Source: Streptomyces sp. NBC_00568
Lineage (GTDB): Bacteria; Actinomycetota; Actinomycetes; Streptomycetales; Streptomycetaceae
Assembly: GCF_026341855.1 (NCBI RefSeq)
Contig: NZ_JAPENW010000001.1
Span: 6,501,001-6,565,000 of the forward strand
DNA: 64,000 nucleotides
Reading direction: 5' to 3'
Numbering within the stretch: the stretch's first letter is position 1; every line of letters starts with the position of its first letter. This document shows, piece after piece, positions 1 to 7,602 of this stretch. Both the position numbers and the translations under genes were made by a program. Under the pieces are notes generated by a model. It saw only the letters and a list, made by a program, of their open reading frames with translations. It was not told the DNA's origin and did no database searches.

Positions 1-175
1 GCACGAGGTCGGAGATCCCGGTCAGCACCTTGTCGGCGCCGAGCAGCGCGATCAGGTCACCGCGCAGTGGCTCAGGGGTGCCCCCGGCCCGGTCCTCGGG
101 GACCCGGTCGGCCGCCGGGGCCTCGCGGTGTCCGTCGGGGCGCAGTGCGTCGGGGTCGGGCTCCAGCAGAGGCAT
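1..175 (-). CDS. FAD/Fe-S oxidoreductase (GlcD-like), N-terminal fragment
   Basis: Only the first 58 codons are inside the window; the gene continues past the left edge. The ATG at 175 has a strong purine-rich ribosome site (AGAGGGAGGG) just upstream. The readable protein has an acidic, proline-rich leader followed by LLGADKVLTGISDLV, which I recognise as the beginning of the large Streptomyces oxidoreductases that combine a glycolate-oxidase-like FAD domain with an Fe-S domain. The FAD and Fe-S motifs themselves are not in view, so the assignment rests on this short N-terminal match and on family memory. It is transcribed in the same direction as the MarR gene at 288-743, about 110 bp away. 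Confidence 0.6.
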   Translation of the reverse strand, partial: MPLLEPDPDALRPDGHREAPAADRVPEDRAGGTPEPLRGDLIALLGADKVLTGISDLV

Positions 176-287
176 CGCGCACCCTCCCTCTCGGGCTCAT
201 CGAGCGGCGCGCTCCCGTGCTCGGCCGGTCCGGCGGCGGTGTTCCGCTCCGGGCGGCCTCAGCGGCGGAGTTCCGTCCTGAACCGTC

Positions 288-743
288 TCAGCAACGGTGT
301 TCCGCCCTCGGCATGCCGTCCACCAAGGTGTCCAGCAGCCCGCCGAGCACCTCGCGCTGCTCGTCCGTCAATGGAGCCAGGATCTCCTCCGCGGCGCCGC
401 GGCGCGCGGCGCGCAGTTCGCGCAGCGCCTTGCGTCCCTCGTCCGTGACCTCGATACGGATCACCCGGCGGTTGGTGGGGTCGGGGGCCCGGCGCACCCT
501 GCCGCTCGCCTCCAGGCCGTCGACCAGCGTGGTCACGGCGCGCGGCACCACTTCGAGGCGCTCCGCGAGATCGGCCATGCGGGGCGGTGAGCTGTAGTGC
601 GCGAGCGTGCGCAGCAGCCGTGACTGGGCGGGTGTGATGCCCAGCTCGCGCTGCTCCAGATGGCGCTTCTGGATGCGGTGCACGCGGCGCGTCAGGCGCA
701 GCAACTGCTCGGCGAGCAGACCGTCGGCATCGAGGGTGGTCAT
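288..743 (-). CDS. MarR-family transcriptional regulator
   Basis: 151 residues, the usual MarR size. The central winged helix-turn-helix is visible around residues 35-100 (LGITPAQSRLLRTLAHY, then MADLAERLEVVPRAVTTLVD, then the wing RRAPDPTNRRVIRIEVTDEG). It acts as a dimeric DNA-binding repressor in the cytoplasm. The gene is divergent from the ABC exporter at 825, and the 81-bp gap holds an inverted repeat (768-792) that could be its operator. A MarR/ABC exporter pair usually means ligand-induced drug or metabolite export. The ATG has no clear Shine-Dalgarno, so the transcript may be leaderless or very short-leadered. The ligand is unknown. Confidence 0.88.
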   Translation of the reverse strand: MTTLDADGLLAEQLLRLTRRVHRIQKRHLEQRELGITPAQSRLLRTLAHYSSPPRMADLAERLEVVPRAVTTLVDGLEASGRVRRAPDPTNRRVIRIEVTDEGRKALRELRAARRGAAEEILAPLTDEQREVLGGLLDTLVDGMPRAEHRC

Positions 744-749
744 GCGGGA

Positions 750-792
750 ACAATATCAGGATGCCGTTCATTGTGAGTATAGGTAACAATGA
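750..792. promoter_or_regulatory. Candidate MarR operator and divergent promoters
   Basis: TCATTGT (768-774) and ACAATGA (786-792) form a perfect 7-bp inverted repeat with an 11-bp spacer; a further ACAAT lies at 750-754. The repeat overlaps plausible promoters in both directions: for the exporter TTGTGA (771-776) with TAGGCT (795-800), 18 bp apart; for marR a TATACT box (complement of 776-781). The AT-rich composition stands out from the surroundings. The operator role is inferred from position. Confidence 0.6.
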
Positions 793-824
793 GCTAGGCT
801 CCGTCAGTCGTCGGAACCTCACTG

Positions 825-2657
825 ATGTCCCCGTCGTCCCATTTCACTAGGAGTCCATTGCGTCCCGACCAGTCAACCTGGAGCCCGCCACCTGTCGACA
901 AGGAACAGCCTCGGCAGGTGCGCCGCATCCTCAGTCTCTTCCGGCCCTACCGCGGCCGCCTCGCGATCGTCGGCCTGCTGGTGGGTGCCGCGTCCCTCGT
1001 GTCCGTCGCCACGCCCTTCCTGCTGAAGGCGATCCTGGACACCGCGATCCCCCAAGGCCGTACGGGTCTGCTGACCCTGCTCGCGCTCGGCATGATCCTC
1101 AGCGCCGTCCTGAGCGGCGTCTTCGGCGTCCTGCAGACGCTGATCTCCACGACCGTCGGCCAGCGCGTGATGCACGATCTGCGCACAGCGGTCTACGGCC
1201 GCCTCCAGCGCATGTCGCTGGCCTTCTTCACCAGGACGCGCACGGGTGAGGTCCAGTCGCGCATCGCCAACGACATCGGCGGCATGCAGGCGACCGTCAC
1301 CTCCACCGCCACCTCGCTGGTCTCCAACCTCACCAGTGTGGTCGCCACGATCGTCGCGATGATCGCCCTGGACTGGCGCCTGACCGTCGTCTCCCTGCTC
1401 CTGCTGCCGGTGTTCGTGTGGATCAGCCGCCGGGTCGGCAACGAACGCAGGAAGATCACCACGCAGCGCCAGAAGCAGATGGCGGCGATGGCCGCCACCG
1501 TCACCGAATCGCTCTCCGTCAGCGGCATCCTGCTCGGGCGCACCATGGGCCGGGCCGACTCGCTCACGAAATCCTTCGCGGAGGAGTCCGAGGGCCTCGT
1601 CGACCTCGAGGTGAGGTCGAACATGGCGGGACGCTGGCGCATGTCCGTCATCGGCATCGTCATGGCCGCCATGCCCGCCGTCATCTACTGGACCGCGGGC
1701 GTCGCCCTCCAGCTCGGCGGCCCCTCCATCTCGATCGGCACGCTCGTCGCCTTCGTCTCGCTCCAGCAGGGCCTGTTCCGGCCGACGGTCAGCCTGCTGT
1801 CCACCGGTGTGCAGATCCAGACCTCGCTCGCGCTGTTCCAGCGCATCTTCGAGTACCTCGACCTGCCCATCGACATCACCGAACCCGAGAGCCCCGTCCA
1901 CCTCGACCAGGTCAAGGGCGAGATCCGCTTCGAGGACGTCGAGTTCCGCTACGACGACAAGGGTGCCCCGATCCTCGACGGCATCGACATCACCGTCCCG
2001 GCAGGCGGCAGCCTCGCCGTCGTCGGACCGACCGGCTCCGGCAAGTCCACACTCAGCTATCTGGTGCCGCGGCTGTACGACGTCACGGACGGGCGCGTGA
2101 CCCTCGACGGGGTCGACGTCCGCGACCTCGACTTCGACACCCTCGCGCGCGCGGTCGGCGTCGTCTCCCAGGAGACGTACCTCTTCCACGCCTCGGTCGC
2201 CGAGAACCTGCGCTTCGCCAAGCCGGACGCCACCGACGAGGAGCTGCACGCGGCGGCGCGGGCGGCCCAGATCCACGACCACATCACCTCGCTGCCCGAC
2301 GGGTACGACACGGTCGTCGGCGAGCGCGGCCACCGGTTCTCCGGGGGCGAGAAGCAGCGCCTCGCCATCGCCCGCACGATCCTGCGCGACCCGCCCGTGC
2401 TCATCCTCGACGAGGCGACCAGCGCCCTGGACACCCGTACGGAGCACGCCGTCCAGGAGGCCATCGACGCCCTGTCGGCCAACCGCACCACGCTCACCAT
2501 CGCGCACCGGCTGTCCACGATCCGGGGCGCCGACCAGATCGTGGTCCTGGACTCGGGCCGCGCGGTCGAGCGCGGCACGCACGAGGAACTCCTGGCGCAG
2601 GAGGGGCGCTACGCCGCCCTGGTGCACCGGGACGCCCAACTGGAGCCGACAAGATGA
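825..2657 (+). CDS. ABC exporter, fused membrane and ATPase domains
   Basis: 610 residues, the usual size of a half-transporter that works as a homodimer or heterodimer. The N-terminal exporter-type membrane domain spans about residues 45-300, with hydrophobic stretches near 46-70, 83-107, 163-200 and 272-295. The nucleotide-binding domain follows: Walker A GPTGSGKST near 401-409, Q-loop VSQETYLF, signature FSGGEKQR near 505, Walker B with VLILDEATSALD near 525-536 and the H-loop TIAHRLSTI. FSGGE replaces the common LSGGQ, a frequent variant. It probably exports a drug or lipid-like compound under control of the divergent MarR. The ATG at 825 follows the promoter region closely; a slightly later start is possible because the first 30 residues are not conserved-looking. 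Confidence 0.92.
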   Translation: MSPSSHFTRSPLRPDQSTWSPPPVDKEQPRQVRRILSLFRPYRGRLAIVGLLVGAASLVSVATPFLLKAILDTAIPQGRTGLLTLLALGMILSAVLSGVFGVLQTLISTTVGQRVMHDLRTAVYGRLQRMSLAFFTRTRTGEVQSRIANDIGGMQATVTSTATSLVSNLTSVVATIVAMIALDWRLTVVSLLLLPVFVWISRRVGNERRKITTQRQKQMAAMAATVTESLSVSGILLGRTMGRADSLTKSFAEESEGLVDLEVRSNMAGRWRMSVIGIVMAAMPAVIYWTAGVALQLGGPSISIGTLVAFVSLQQGLFRPTVSLLSTGVQIQTSLALFQRIFEYLDLPIDITEPESPVHLDQVKGEIRFEDVEFRYDDKGAPILDGIDITVPAGGSLAVVGPTGSGKSTLSYLVPRLYDVTDGRVTLDGVDVRDLDFDTLARAVGVVSQETYLFHASVAENLRFAKPDATDEELHAAARAAQIHDHITSLPDGYDTVVGERGHRFSGGEKQRLAIARTILRDPPVLILDEATSALDTRTEHAVQEAIDALSANRTTLTIAHRLSTIRGADQIVVLDSGRAVERGTHEELLAQEGRYAALVHRDAQLEPTR

Positions 2658-2701
2658 CGATATGCCGGGTTTGTGTGCTTTAGCGGGTTACCGTGCCCGT
2701 T

Positions 2702-3673
2702 ATGCAGATGAACACTCCGCCACCGAGCACGATTCGACTGACGCGCCGGGGCCGGGTCGCCCTCATCGCGACCGGAGCCGTCGTGGCGGCCACCGCCGTG
2801 GCGGTGCCGCTGCTGAGCATGGGAAACGAGGACGCGCCCCCGACGTCGCTCGTCATTCCGGAGGGCTGGCGCTCCGGCCAGGTCTACGCGGCCGTCGACA
2901 AGGCCCTCCGGGTGCCCGCGGGCACCACCAAGAAGTCCCTCGTCAAAGCCGCCCTCAAGCTCCCGAACGACGCCCAGGGCAACCCCGAGGGCTATCTCTT
3001 CCCGGCGACGTATCCGCTCGGCGAGAAGACGACCCCGGAGTCGCTCCTGACGTTCATGGTCAGCACCGCGAACAAGAAGTTCAACGGAGCGCCGATCGCG
3101 GCGGGCGCGCAGCGCAACGCGATGAACGTCTATCAGGCGGTCACCATCGCGAGCATCGTGCAGGCGGAGGCGGCGACCAAGGCGGACATGGGCAAGGTGG
3201 CCCGGGTCGTCTTCAACCGCCTGGAGCGCGGTATGCCGTTGCAGATGGACTCCACCATCAACTACGCGCTGAACCGCTCCACCCTGAGCACCAGCCAGGA
3301 CGACACGAGGATCAACAGCCCCTACAACTCGTACCAGCGCATGGGCCTGCCGCCCACACCGATCGCCAATCCCGGTGAGGAGGCGATGCGTGTAGCGATC
3401 AACCCGCCCCCGGGCGACTGGCTGTACTTCGTCACGGTCAAACCGGGCGACACGCGCTTCACGGCGAGCTACGAGGAGCACCAGCGCAACGTCGCCGAGT
3501 TCAACCGGAACCACCACAGCGCGTCCCCCACGGCGGCCGCTTCCACCGCGACTGCTCCTACTGCAACTGCTCCGACCGCTGCTGCTCCCACCGCTGCTGC
3601 TCCCACGGCTGCTGTTCCCACCGCGGTTGCCCCGACCGCGGTTGCTCCCACCGCGGCCTCTCCCGCGCGTTGA
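2702..3673 (+). CDS. Short MltG/YceG-like endolytic transglycosylase
   Basis: MltG cleaves nascent peptidoglycan strands at the outer face of the membrane. This protein (about 323 residues) has a short basic N-terminus, one membrane anchor (about 18-41, VALIATGAVVAATAVAVPLL), and then the YceG domain: PEGYLFPATYPL, the catalytic-region motif IASIVQAEA with the conserved second Glu, VFNRLERGMPLQMDSTINYAL and a C-terminal YFVTVKPGDT block. It is shorter than the main Streptomyces MltG, so it is probably a second copy. The last 45 residues are an Ala-Pro-Thr repeat encoded by a 15-bp tandem repeat. An in-frame GTG at 2693 could also start it; I prefer ATG 2702 because MQMNTPP is the familiar start of this family. 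No clear Shine-Dalgarno is present. Confidence 0.82.
   Translation: MQMNTPPPSTIRLTRRGRVALIATGAVVAATAVAVPLLSMGNEDAPPTSLVIPEGWRSGQVYAAVDKALRVPAGTTKKSLVKAALKLPNDAQGNPEGYLFPATYPLGEKTTPESLLTFMVSTANKKFNGAPIAAGAQRNAMNVYQAVTIASIVQAEAATKADMGKVARVVFNRLERGMPLQMDSTINYALNRSTLSTSQDDTRINSPYNSYQRMGLPPTPIANPGEEAMRVAINPPPGDWLYFVTVKPGDTRFTASYEEHQRNVAEFNRNHHSASPTAAASTATAPTATAPTAAAPTAAAPTAAVPTAVAPTAVAPTAASPAR
3550..3663 (+). repeat. 15-bp tandem repeat encoding (A-P-T-A-x)n
   Basis: Seven to eight imperfect copies of a 15-bp unit (for example GCTCCCACCGCTGCT) at the 3' end of the MltG-like gene. They encode a flexible Ala/Pro/Thr tail ending in ASPAR. Copies differ by a few bases, mostly GCT to GTT changes, so Ala becomes Val. 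The tail length is likely to vary between strains. Confidence 0.85.
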
Positions 3674-3688
3674 GCACCGCGTGGGGCA

Positions 3689-4777
3689 TCACGCGGCGAC
3701 CGGCGCGCCCGCCAGCAGCCGTCTGATGTCCCGTACGGCGGCCCGTCCGGCCCGGTTGGCGCCGATGGTGCTCGCGGACGGTCCGTAGCCCACCAGGTGG
3801 ATCCGCGGATCGGCGACCACACGTGTCCCCTCGACGCGGATGCCACCACCCCGCTCGCGCAGCCGCAGCGGCGCCAGATGGTCGATGGCGGCCCGGAAAC
3901 CGGTCGCCCACAGGATCACGTCGGCGTCCACGCGCCGCCCGTCCGCCCACACCACGCCGTCCGGGGTGATCCGGTCGAACATCGGCCGCCGCTCCAGCAC
4001 GCCGTCGGCCAGCGCCTGCCGGATCGCGTCGTTCAGCGGCAGCCCGGTGACCGAGACGACGCTCCGGGGCGGAAGTCCCTGGCGGACCCGCTCCTCGACG
4101 AGCGCGACGGCGGACCGGCCGAACTCCTCGGTGAAGGGGCCCTCACGGAAGACCGGGGCGCTCCGCGTGACCCAGGTGGTCGTGGCGGCGTGCGAGGCGA
4201 TCTCCATCAGATGCTGGGTGCCGGAAGCGCCGCCGCCCACGACGACCACGCGCTGCCCGGCGAACTCCTCGGGGCCCGGATACTGCGCCGTGTGCAACTG
4301 CCGCCCGCGGAAGGTCTCCTGGCCCGGATAGCGGGGCCAGAACGGGCGGTCCCAGGTGCCCGTCGCGTTGATCAGGGACCGGGTCGTCCATGTACCGTCG
4401 CCGGTCTCCACTAGCAGGCGTCCGTCGGGTCCCTCCCGGACGGCCCTGACATCGACCGGCCTGCGTACCCGCAGCTCGAAGGCGCGCTCGTAGGCGTCGA
4501 AGTACTCCGAGACGACCTCGGACGACGGGCGGGCCGGGTCGGCGTCCGTGAGTTCCATACCGGGCAGGGCGTGCATCCCGTGCACCTTGCCGTACGTCAG
4601 CGAAGGCCAGCGGAACTGCCAGGCGCCGCCGGGGCGCGGCGCGTGGTCGAGGACGACGAAGTCCCGTCCGGGCTCGAAGCCGGTGCGCCGCAGGTGAAAG
4701 GCGGCGGCCAGACCGGCCTGTCCGGCGCCGATGACGACCACATCGACCTCACGCGCGCGTACCTCTGTGTTGTTCAC
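3689..4777 (-). CDS. FAD-dependent monooxygenase / flavin-containing oxidoreductase
   Basis: About 362 residues from a GTG at 4777. Two Rossmann motifs are visible: FAD-binding VVVIGAGQAGLAAA near the N-terminus and NADPH-binding VVVVGGGASGTQHL near residue 170, followed by ILWATGFR near 290, a motif shared by flavin-containing monooxygenases of the CzcO/FMO type. PGGAWQFRWPSL is the typical FAD ribose loop. It should be a soluble NADPH-dependent oxygenase or reductase; the substrate cannot be told. An open frame continues upstream to 4861, but that extension is arginine-rich and not family-like. The gene ends 15 bp from the MltG-like gene (convergent) and is divergent from YjbQ. Confidence 0.85.
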   Translation of the reverse strand: MNNTEVRAREVDVVVIGAGQAGLAAAFHLRRTGFEPGRDFVVLDHAPRPGGAWQFRWPSLTYGKVHGMHALPGMELTDADPARPSSEVVSEYFDAYERAFELRVRRPVDVRAVREGPDGRLLVETGDGTWTTRSLINATGTWDRPFWPRYPGQETFRGRQLHTAQYPGPEEFAGQRVVVVGGGASGTQHLMEIASHAATTTWVTRSAPVFREGPFTEEFGRSAVALVEERVRQGLPPRSVVSVTGLPLNDAIRQALADGVLERRPMFDRITPDGVVWADGRRVDADVILWATGFRAAIDHLAPLRLRERGGGIRVEGTRVVADPRIHLVGYGPSASTIGANRAGRAAVRDIRRLLAGAPVAA

Positions 4778-5010
4778 GCTTCTACCAACCGGACCGGTCT
4801 CCGGGATCTTCCCGCCGGGCGCCCGACTGTGAGCCACCCGACGGGCTCGCGTCGCGGCCACCCGCGACCGGCCGGCCCCGCGGTCCCTGTCACCGCCGGT
4901 CAGGATCCGGCCCAGCTGCGAGCGCGACCGGCGAGATGTACGGGTCCCGCATCCCTCCGCGCGGCTTCTGGATCACGTGCGGAATCCGTCGTATGGGAGA
5001 GGATTGAGGC

Positions 5011-5433
5011 ATGTCCGATGCCTTCACCACGCACGTCCTGAACATCGCCTCCGGTTCGTCGGAGGCGATCGTCGACCTCACCCGCGACTGCGAGGCCTTC
5101 CTCCGCGAGGTCGCGGCGGGCCGTGACGGTCTCCTGAACGTCTTCGTACCCCACGCCACCGCCGGAATCGCCATCATCGAAACGGGCGCGGGCAGCGACG
5201 ACGACCTCCTCACCGCGCTGCACTCCCTGCTCCCCGCGGACGACCGCTGGCAACACCGTCACGGCAGCCCCGGTCACGGCCGTGACCACGTCCTCCCCGC
5301 CATCGTCCCGCCGCACGCGACCCTGCCCGTGGTCGACGGGAGCCTGGAGCTGGGGACGTGGCAGTCGGTGTGCCTCGTGGACACGAACCGGGACAACCCT
5401 CACCGTGAGGTTCGCTTGTCGTTCCTCGGCTAG
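5011..5433 (+). CDS. YjbQ family protein (UPF0047, secondary thiamine-phosphate synthase type)
   Basis: 140 residues, the exact family size. Family hallmarks are present: FVPHATAGIAIIETGAGSDDD, the His-rich HRHGSPGHGRDH loop, HATLPVVDGSLELGTWQSV and a basic C-terminus REVRLSFLG. YjbQ proteins are compact trimeric beta-barrels; some have weak thiamine-phosphate synthase activity, but the in vivo job is uncertain. The ATG at 5011 has GGAGAGGATTGAGG just upstream. The gene stands alone, divergent from the FAD monooxygenase, with a 233-bp GC-rich gap in which I see no convincing motif. Confidence 0.88.
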   Translation: MSDAFTTHVLNIASGSSEAIVDLTRDCEAFLREVAAGRDGLLNVFVPHATAGIAIIETGAGSDDDLLTALHSLLPADDRWQHRHGSPGHGRDHVLPAIVPPHATLPVVDGSLELGTWQSVCLVDTNRDNPHREVRLSFLG

Positions 5434-5470
5434 CCCGGGCGCGGCCGGGACTGCGGAGCCCTTCCCGGCG

Positions 5471-5554
5471 TCAGGCCGGCTTGCGCCACCCTCAGCCCGG
5501 CTTACGCCCCCCTCAGGCCGGCTTACGCCCCCCTCAGGCCGGCTTGCGCCACAC
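5471..5554. repeat. Four tandem 21-bp units that each copy a gene's stop-codon end
   Basis: Units at 5471-5491, 5492-5512, 5513-5533 and 5534-5554. The last is the actual 3' end of the minus-strand methyltransferase gene and reads V-W-R-K-P-A-stop. The other three, beyond the stop codon, are near copies (1-4 changes each), including a TGA at the same place. The array lies between convergent yjbQ and the methyltransferase gene. Confidence 0.9.
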
Positions 5555-6274
5555 GGAGATGTGCTTCGCGGAGTCCTGGGTGAACGGCGCCCCGTCCCAG
5601 TCCGCGACGCGCCGTTCCGGTTCGAGCCCCGCGATCCGTGCCATCAGGTCGAGTTCCGCCGGCCACGCGTACCGGTGCCGGGAGGCGTCGCGGCGATAGC
5701 GGCCGTCGTCGCCGTCGCGGGTGAGGTGGTGCGAGACGAGGATCTGCTCGACCAGGTCGAAGGTGTCGAAGCCGAGGTGCCCCTCGGAGACGTCGAACGG
5801 GACCGCGACCTGCCCGGGAGGCAGGAACCGCAGCGGCGGAACACCCAGTTCGATGACGAACCGGCCGCCAGGCGCCAGATGGCGTGCCGCGTTGCGGAAG
5901 CACTCGACCTGTTCGTCCTGCGTGAGCAGGTTCGTGATCGTGTTGTAGACGAGATAGACCAAGGTGAACTCGCCGGGGACGACGGTCGTGGCCATGTCCC
6001 CGATGGCGACCGGGAGCGTGTCCTCGTCCAGCTTGTGCCGCAGGACCGCCACCATGTGCTCGGACAGTTCGATGCCCACCACCGGCACGCCACGTTCCCG
6101 TAGCGGGACGGCCACGCGTCCGGTTCCGATCGCGAACTCAAGTGCCCGGCCGTCTCCGGCGAGTTCGGCGAGGAAGGTGAGAGCCGGCCCGAGAACGGCG
6201 GGCGAGGAGTTCTCGGTCTCCTCGGCGTCGTAGCGGTCGGCGGTCGCACGGGTCCACAGTTCGCTGCTCGTCAT
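5534..6274 (-). CDS. Class I SAM-dependent methyltransferase
   Basis: 246 residues. The SAM-binding core is clear: motif I ALEFAIGTGRVAVPL near residues 43-58, VVGIELSEHM (motif II, acidic residue for the ribose), VAIGDMAT, and LAPGGRFVIEL (post-motif III). The N-terminus LWTRATADRYDAEE is typical of small-molecule methyltransferases. The C-terminal part (RHRYAWPAELDLMARIAGLEPERR) is a conserved segment of a Streptomyces subfamily with no assigned substrate. The gene's last 21 bp have been tandemly duplicated downstream (5471-5533). The ATG at 6274 lies just upstream of the divergent region leading to the glycerophosphodiesterase gene. Confidence 0.87.
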   Translation of the reverse strand: MTSSELWTRATADRYDAEETENSSPAVLGPALTFLAELAGDGRALEFAIGTGRVAVPLRERGVPVVGIELSEHMVAVLRHKLDEDTLPVAIGDMATTVVPGEFTLVYLVYNTITNLLTQDEQVECFRNAARHLAPGGRFVIELGVPPLRFLPPGQVAVPFDVSEGHLGFDTFDLVEQILVSHHLTRDGDDGRYRRDASRHRYAWPAELDLMARIAGLEPERRVADWDGAPFTQDSAKHISVWRKPA

Positions 6275-6441
6275 GGGAGGCCACTGTGGCGGGTGAGACG
6301 GGCCCTGTCGACGCGTTTACGCTCCGGCTCCGAGCACACCCCGTCCCATCCGTCGGCTGTCACGGGACAGCGCGTTGGCATCCGCCGGGCACCCGAACCG
6401 ACACGCGCGACAACGCGGGTACCTACACGAGTGAGGTTTTG

Positions 6442-7509
6442 ATGTCCCCTCGGAGTTTCCTCGTCGCCCTGGCCCTGTTACCGATGCTCGCCTCCCCGGC
6501 GATCGCTCGGGCGACACCGGCCGATCGCTCCGGAGTGCCGCTCCACAGAACCCCCTTCGATCTGCAGGCGCACCGCGGTGGCATCGGTATGACGACCGAG
6601 GAGTCCCTGGCCGGGTTCGGCAAGGCGATGCGCCTCGGGGTGTCCACCCTGGAGCTGGACACCCAGATCACCGAGGACCGCAAGGTCGTCGTCAACCACG
6701 ACCGGCAGGTCAGCGCCCAGAAGTGCCGTGACACCGCTCCCGTCACGCCGGGGGACCCGATGTACCCGTACGTCGGGAAGTACATCAAGGATCTGACTCT
6801 GGCTCAGATCAAGACGATGGACTGCGGCTACCAGCAGTTGCCCGGCTTCCCCGAGCAGGAGATCGTCAAAGGCTTCAGGATGGTCGAGCTCAAGGACGTC
6901 CTGAATCTGGTCAAGAGCTACCGGGCCAGGAAGATCACCCTCAACATCGAGACGAAGGTCGAGGCCGGCGCACCCGAACAGACGGCGCCGCGCGGGCTGT
7001 TCGTACGCCGGGTGTACGAGGAGATCCACGCCTCGGGCATCGAGCGCCAGGTCACGATCCAGTCCTTCGACTGGGGCGCGCTCAAGGAGATGCACCGGCT
7101 CGCTCCCAAGTGGCCGCTCGTGGCGCTCACCAACTACGACTTCCTCCAGGTCGGTCAGCCGGGTGCCTCGCCGTGGCTGGGCGGGATCGACGCGGACGAC
7201 TACGACGGCGACTTCGTGAGGGCCGCCGCCACCGTCCCCGGTGTCAGGGCCCTCTCGCCCAACTACGGCTTCCCGCGGAGCGGCAAGGTCGGCGACCCGG
7301 GCTTCCGTTTCTATCCGGACGCGTCGATGGTCTCCGAGGCCCATGTCCGAGGCCTGAAGGTCGTCCCCTGGACCTGTGACGACCCGGCCACCGTCGAGGC
7401 GCTCATGGACCTGGGCGTCGACGGCATCATCACCAACTACCCCGACCGCGTACGGCAGATCATGGCCGAGCGCGGCATGCGCCTCCCCAGGGCCTACCGG
7501 CCGCACTGA
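6442..7509 (+). CDS. Secreted glycerophosphodiester phosphodiesterase
   Basis: Hydrolyses glycerophosphodiesters to glycerol-3-phosphate and an alcohol, usually for phosphate or glycerol scavenging outside the cell. The protein (355 residues) begins with a Sec signal peptide (SFLVALALLPMLASPAIARA) and then the GDPD fold: LQAHRGG, the metal-binding E-x-D pair in STLELDTQITED, NHDRQV, EIKVE-like INIETKVE, and the C-terminal VPWTCDDP...DGIITNYPDRV. The ATG at 6442 has GTGAGG six nt upstream; the frame stays open to 6286 but the region ahead has no signal peptide. It is convergent with the SpoIIE-type gene, with a hairpin between them. Confidence 0.93.
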   Translation: MSPRSFLVALALLPMLASPAIARATPADRSGVPLHRTPFDLQAHRGGIGMTTEESLAGFGKAMRLGVSTLELDTQITEDRKVVVNHDRQVSAQKCRDTAPVTPGDPMYPYVGKYIKDLTLAQIKTMDCGYQQLPGFPEQEIVKGFRMVELKDVLNLVKSYRARKITLNIETKVEAGAPEQTAPRGLFVRRVYEEIHASGIERQVTIQSFDWGALKEMHRLAPKWPLVALTNYDFLQVGQPGASPWLGGIDADDYDGDFVRAAATVPGVRALSPNYGFPRSGKVGDPGFRFYPDASMVSEAHVRGLKVVPWTCDDPATVEALMDLGVDGIITNYPDRVRQIMAERGMRLPRAYRPH

Positions 7510-7574
7510 CACTGACACCGGATGTCGTACGGGCCACCGGGCACGCCGGGTAGGGGAGAGGCGGGAGAGGCGGC

Positions 7575-7593
7575 CCCACCGGCTGCCGGTGGG
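7575..7593. terminator. Hairpin between convergent genes
   Basis: CCCACCGG - ctg - CCGGTGGG, a perfect 8-bp stem with a 3-nt loop, 66 bp after the GDPD stop and 10 bp after the stop of the minus-strand SpoIIE gene. No T-run on either side, as is common for Streptomyces terminators. Confidence 0.55.
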
Positions 7594-7602
7594 TCGGTGC
7601 GG

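Noticed and set aside
873..2639. Long minus-strand open frame opposite the ABC exporter
   Set aside because: Antisense frame produced by high GC; composition (Arg, Gly, Asp, Val runs) is not protein-like and the plus-strand exporter has all motifs.
5471..5554. CRISPR or transposon-end repeats
   Set aside because: Units are contiguous without spacers and match the adjacent gene's own 3' end, so they are tandem duplications.
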